Source: Tetrahymena elliotti 4EA
Lineage: Eukaryota; Ciliophora; Oligohymenophorea; Hymenostomatida; Tetrahymenidae
Length of the DNA: 64,000 nt
Reading direction: 5' to 3'
Assembly (NCBI GenBank): GCA_000231825.2
Contig: JH720304.1
Span: 472,724-536,723, forward strand
A model generated the notes under the pieces. The model saw only the letters and a program-made list of their open reading frames with translations, did no database searches and had not been told where the DNA came from. This document shows positions 61,743-64,000 of this stretch, piece after piece. Position 1 is the stretch's first letter; the number at the start of each line of letters is the position of its first letter. A program made the translations under genes and the position numbers.

Positions 61743-64000
61743 TCATTTTTTCAAAAGAGAGTTTATTGGTTTTATATTTGCTGGTTTTCCTATGTTACTG
61801 AAAGATTGAACATTTTAAGAATTAATTTTTGTATTGCCTATTTTTGAAATTCCATTTGCTTATGATGAGCTACCTACAAAAGGTTTTATAGATGAAACTG
61901 TGCTACTACCATTTGATTATTTAGTTAATGAATCACTTTTTAAAGGTAATCCATTAGAAATAGAGAGCTTTTTTGTACCAATTGACGTCATTCCTGAGCT
62001 TACTGTTGTTGTTTTCTTTGGAGCTGTAGAATTACCAATCATAGGAATATTAGTAATTGAACCATTATTAGATTTTGGTGCTGTTATTTATTTTGAAGAA
62101 ATAATTGATTATTAAGATCTTTAACCTGAATTATTCCTAACAGTTGTAACCCCGCTAAGAGAAGACCCACTCTAAAAATTTTTTCTTTGTTGAGAATTAG
62201 CATTAATTGGAGCTTTGTTATTCAAAGAATTAGGCTTATCGATATTTTTTCGGCTCTATATAAAATATAAAGTATTGGAATTAATTAAATATAATTTATG
62301 AAAAAAATGAAATATTTCTTTGTAATTTTTACCTTTAAATTTGTGTATTCTAATACATCCAAATCATCGCTTATGTAATTAGATGATTTGCAAGATTCTA
62401 AATTTGTGTTTGTTATTGGAATTACATAATTATTAACTTTTTCCATAAAATTAGGATCTTCGAGACCAATGCAATCACATGCTTGCTAAGTTAGCTCCTA
62501 CACTTGTTAATCTTTGTCTGCTAGTAAATTTTTGCATGCTTTTTATATTAAAATAAAATTAGCATGAATGAAATATAAAATTTATATAAAATAAATGAAA
62601 ATACCTTCAAGCAATTTATTGAACTGATCTTTATCAGTAGGAGAAGTGATTGCTTGGAATACAGGGAATAATATTTTAGTGAGGTATTTCCTTAGTTGAG
62701 GAACTCTATCCATGTGATAATTTAAGATGTTGATAAATTTATAGTTTCTGAATAAACTTTAATCAAATCTCTCCAAAAGTTTTTCTACAAATTATATGTA
62801 AGATATTTTTTGTTGGTATGAGCGGGCAAGATAAAAGTTGTTAGAAATATAAGAAATAACTGCATCTCTGTCTTGCTTACTGGAGCTGTATTCGAGGTAG
62901 TTGATAATTGATTATAAAGATGTTTTTCTTATTTAAGTGCTCCCTTTGAGCATAGCTTAAAATATTATTGGGAAATAAAGATCATTCATTTCAAAAGAGT
63001 CATAAAGGCTGAAGTCTTATTCTATGAAATTAATTACAAGCTAAAGGAATCTCCAATTAGGACTTGATATCTCTTTCTCTAAAATGTCTAAAAATTCTTT
63101 AAGTATTTCGGAAAAAAACTAACGATTAGTCTTTACATCCTCTTTATAATAATCAAAAATTTAAGGCAAAATTTTAACAAATTAATTTTTAGGCAAACTT
63201 GCTTCATCATTAATAATAGCTTTCATATGTTATTTGATCTAATTTCTAAATTCAGCTTTTCCTAAAAATTCAATTATTTAACAATAGATATTTATAGCTT
63301 GCACTCTAACATCAATAGATTCATCTCTCAAAAGCATATTATAATACTATTTGCTAATATTTGTCCAAATCTTCTTTCCGTAAACCTAAAGTAGCCCAGG
63401 TAAATTATATAAAAAATTAACTCTAATTTCACTTTCTGTACTTTCACAATACTCTTAAAGTGTTGCAAAAATAGCTGTTTAATTTGCAGGTTTCTAATCT
63501 AAAATATTTCTCAACTATTTTAATAAAAAATATTTTATTCAAAGCCATATTGGTTTATAATAAACTTTTAAAATTGTCTTTTTAAGCATCCAATACTATT
63601 TGTTAACAGAATCACTATTTGAAAATGTGAACAAAATGAAATGGTTTACGAGGTAAATAGCCCTCAAATAATTGTATTGAAACAAGTATGTTTTCATATT
63701 TGTGTATATAAATAATACTAAATTAATGTGAACAAAATGAAATAATAATTTACATTATAAATATAAGGACCTATGTAACGTGAAAAAGTAAGCTTGACTT
63801 AATTTTATTTTGTGTTGATTAAATCAAAGAAGATGATTTTTATTTTGTTCGACTTGAAATTCTCACTTAACTTATCTAATATTCGAGAGACAATTTCTAT
63901 AGTATCACACTTGATTTAAACATTTTGATCTTGTAAGAACTCAAGAAGCTATTTGAATAAATTAAAAATTTTAATAGGATTATTATAAATAAACTGAAAT
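61743..64000 (-). CDS. HEAT-repeat protein resembling PP4 regulatory subunit 4 (5' end outside window)
   Basis: Partial gene: the N-terminus lies beyond 64000 and the stop TGA is at 61743-61745. Helix pairs of HEAT type repeat along the visible part (LLEFLQDQNVQIKCDTIEIV, NWRFLQLVINFIE, YFPIIFQAMLKGSTQIRKTS, IINYLEYSSSKQDRDAVISY, VPQLRKYLTKILFPVFQAIT). The order and the short acidic turns resemble PPP4R4-like subunits, which hold PP4 or PP2A catalytic subunits. Introns interrupt it, for example at about 62,545-62,605. The last 200 residues are a disordered Ser/Asn/Lys tail with repeated SSxxxK and NGS motifs. The assignment to PPP4R4 is by general resemblance; another HEAT scaffold is possible. 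Confidence 0.7.

Noticed and set aside
61834..62115. Plus-strand ORF of 93 codons
   Set aside because: Antisense to the Ser/Asn-rich tail of the HEAT-repeat protein, whose frame extends further at both ends.
1..64000. tRNA genes, rRNA, CRISPR arrays, bacterial-type promoters or ribosome binding sites
   Set aside because: I saw no tRNA cloverleaf or rRNA segment, and CRISPR and bacterial signals do not apply to a ciliate nuclear scaffold.

Overview
The window is about 78-80% A+T and reads as protein only when TAA and TAG are taken as glutamine and TGA as the sole stop, with short A+T-rich GT-AG introns (mostly 50-60 nt, some to over 300). That is the ciliate nuclear code of Tetrahymena and its relatives. 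Gene density, introns and N-gaps fit a macronuclear scaffold. Standard-code ORFs are mostly fragments or shadows, so every gene below was re-read by hand in the ciliate code, and several gene models close exactly in frame across all introns.

Layout. 0.5-9.6 kb: a small minus-strand gene diverging from a 1,781-aa helical-repeat-like protein, then a one-pass membrane protein. 11-18.2 kb: three plus-strand genes, namely a 190-aa tyrosine/proline-rich protein, an 846-aa multi-EF-hand protein and an isoaspartyl methyltransferase (PIMT) with a coiled-coil tail. 20.3-34.4 kb is a fast-evolving block. It holds a 17-exon leucine-rich-repeat (LRR) gene, two paralogous multi-pass membrane proteins with a truncated third copy, and a second LRR gene made of near-identical exon-intron units broken by an assembly gap and a mosaic insertion. 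34.5-36.4 kb: a secreted cysteine-rich protein with six repeats in an A-B-A-B-A-B order.

38-43 kb: the pre-mRNA 3'-end endonuclease CPSF73 (775 aa, 11 exons) followed by a decayed tandem duplicate of its 3' end. 44.8-51.5 kb: mitochondrial GrpE and a pseudokinase-Kelch protein. 52.6-60.2 kb: a multi-pass membrane protein and a giant LRR protein. 61.1-64 kb: a small Q/N-rich ORF and a HEAT-repeat protein resembling PP4 regulatory subunit 4, cut by the window edge.

There is no operon logic here: neighbours are independent eukaryotic genes. The conserved genes serve mRNA 3'-end cleavage (CPSF73), mitochondrial Hsp70 exchange (GrpE), protein repair (PIMT) and probably phosphatase regulation (HEAT protein). 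The rest is lineage-specific LRR, membrane and secreted proteins growing by tandem duplication. The most unusual structures are the exon-by-exon LRR array, the mosaic insert inside it, and a pair of inverted G-tracts whose spacing recalls the flanks of an excised Tetrahymena internal eliminated sequence.
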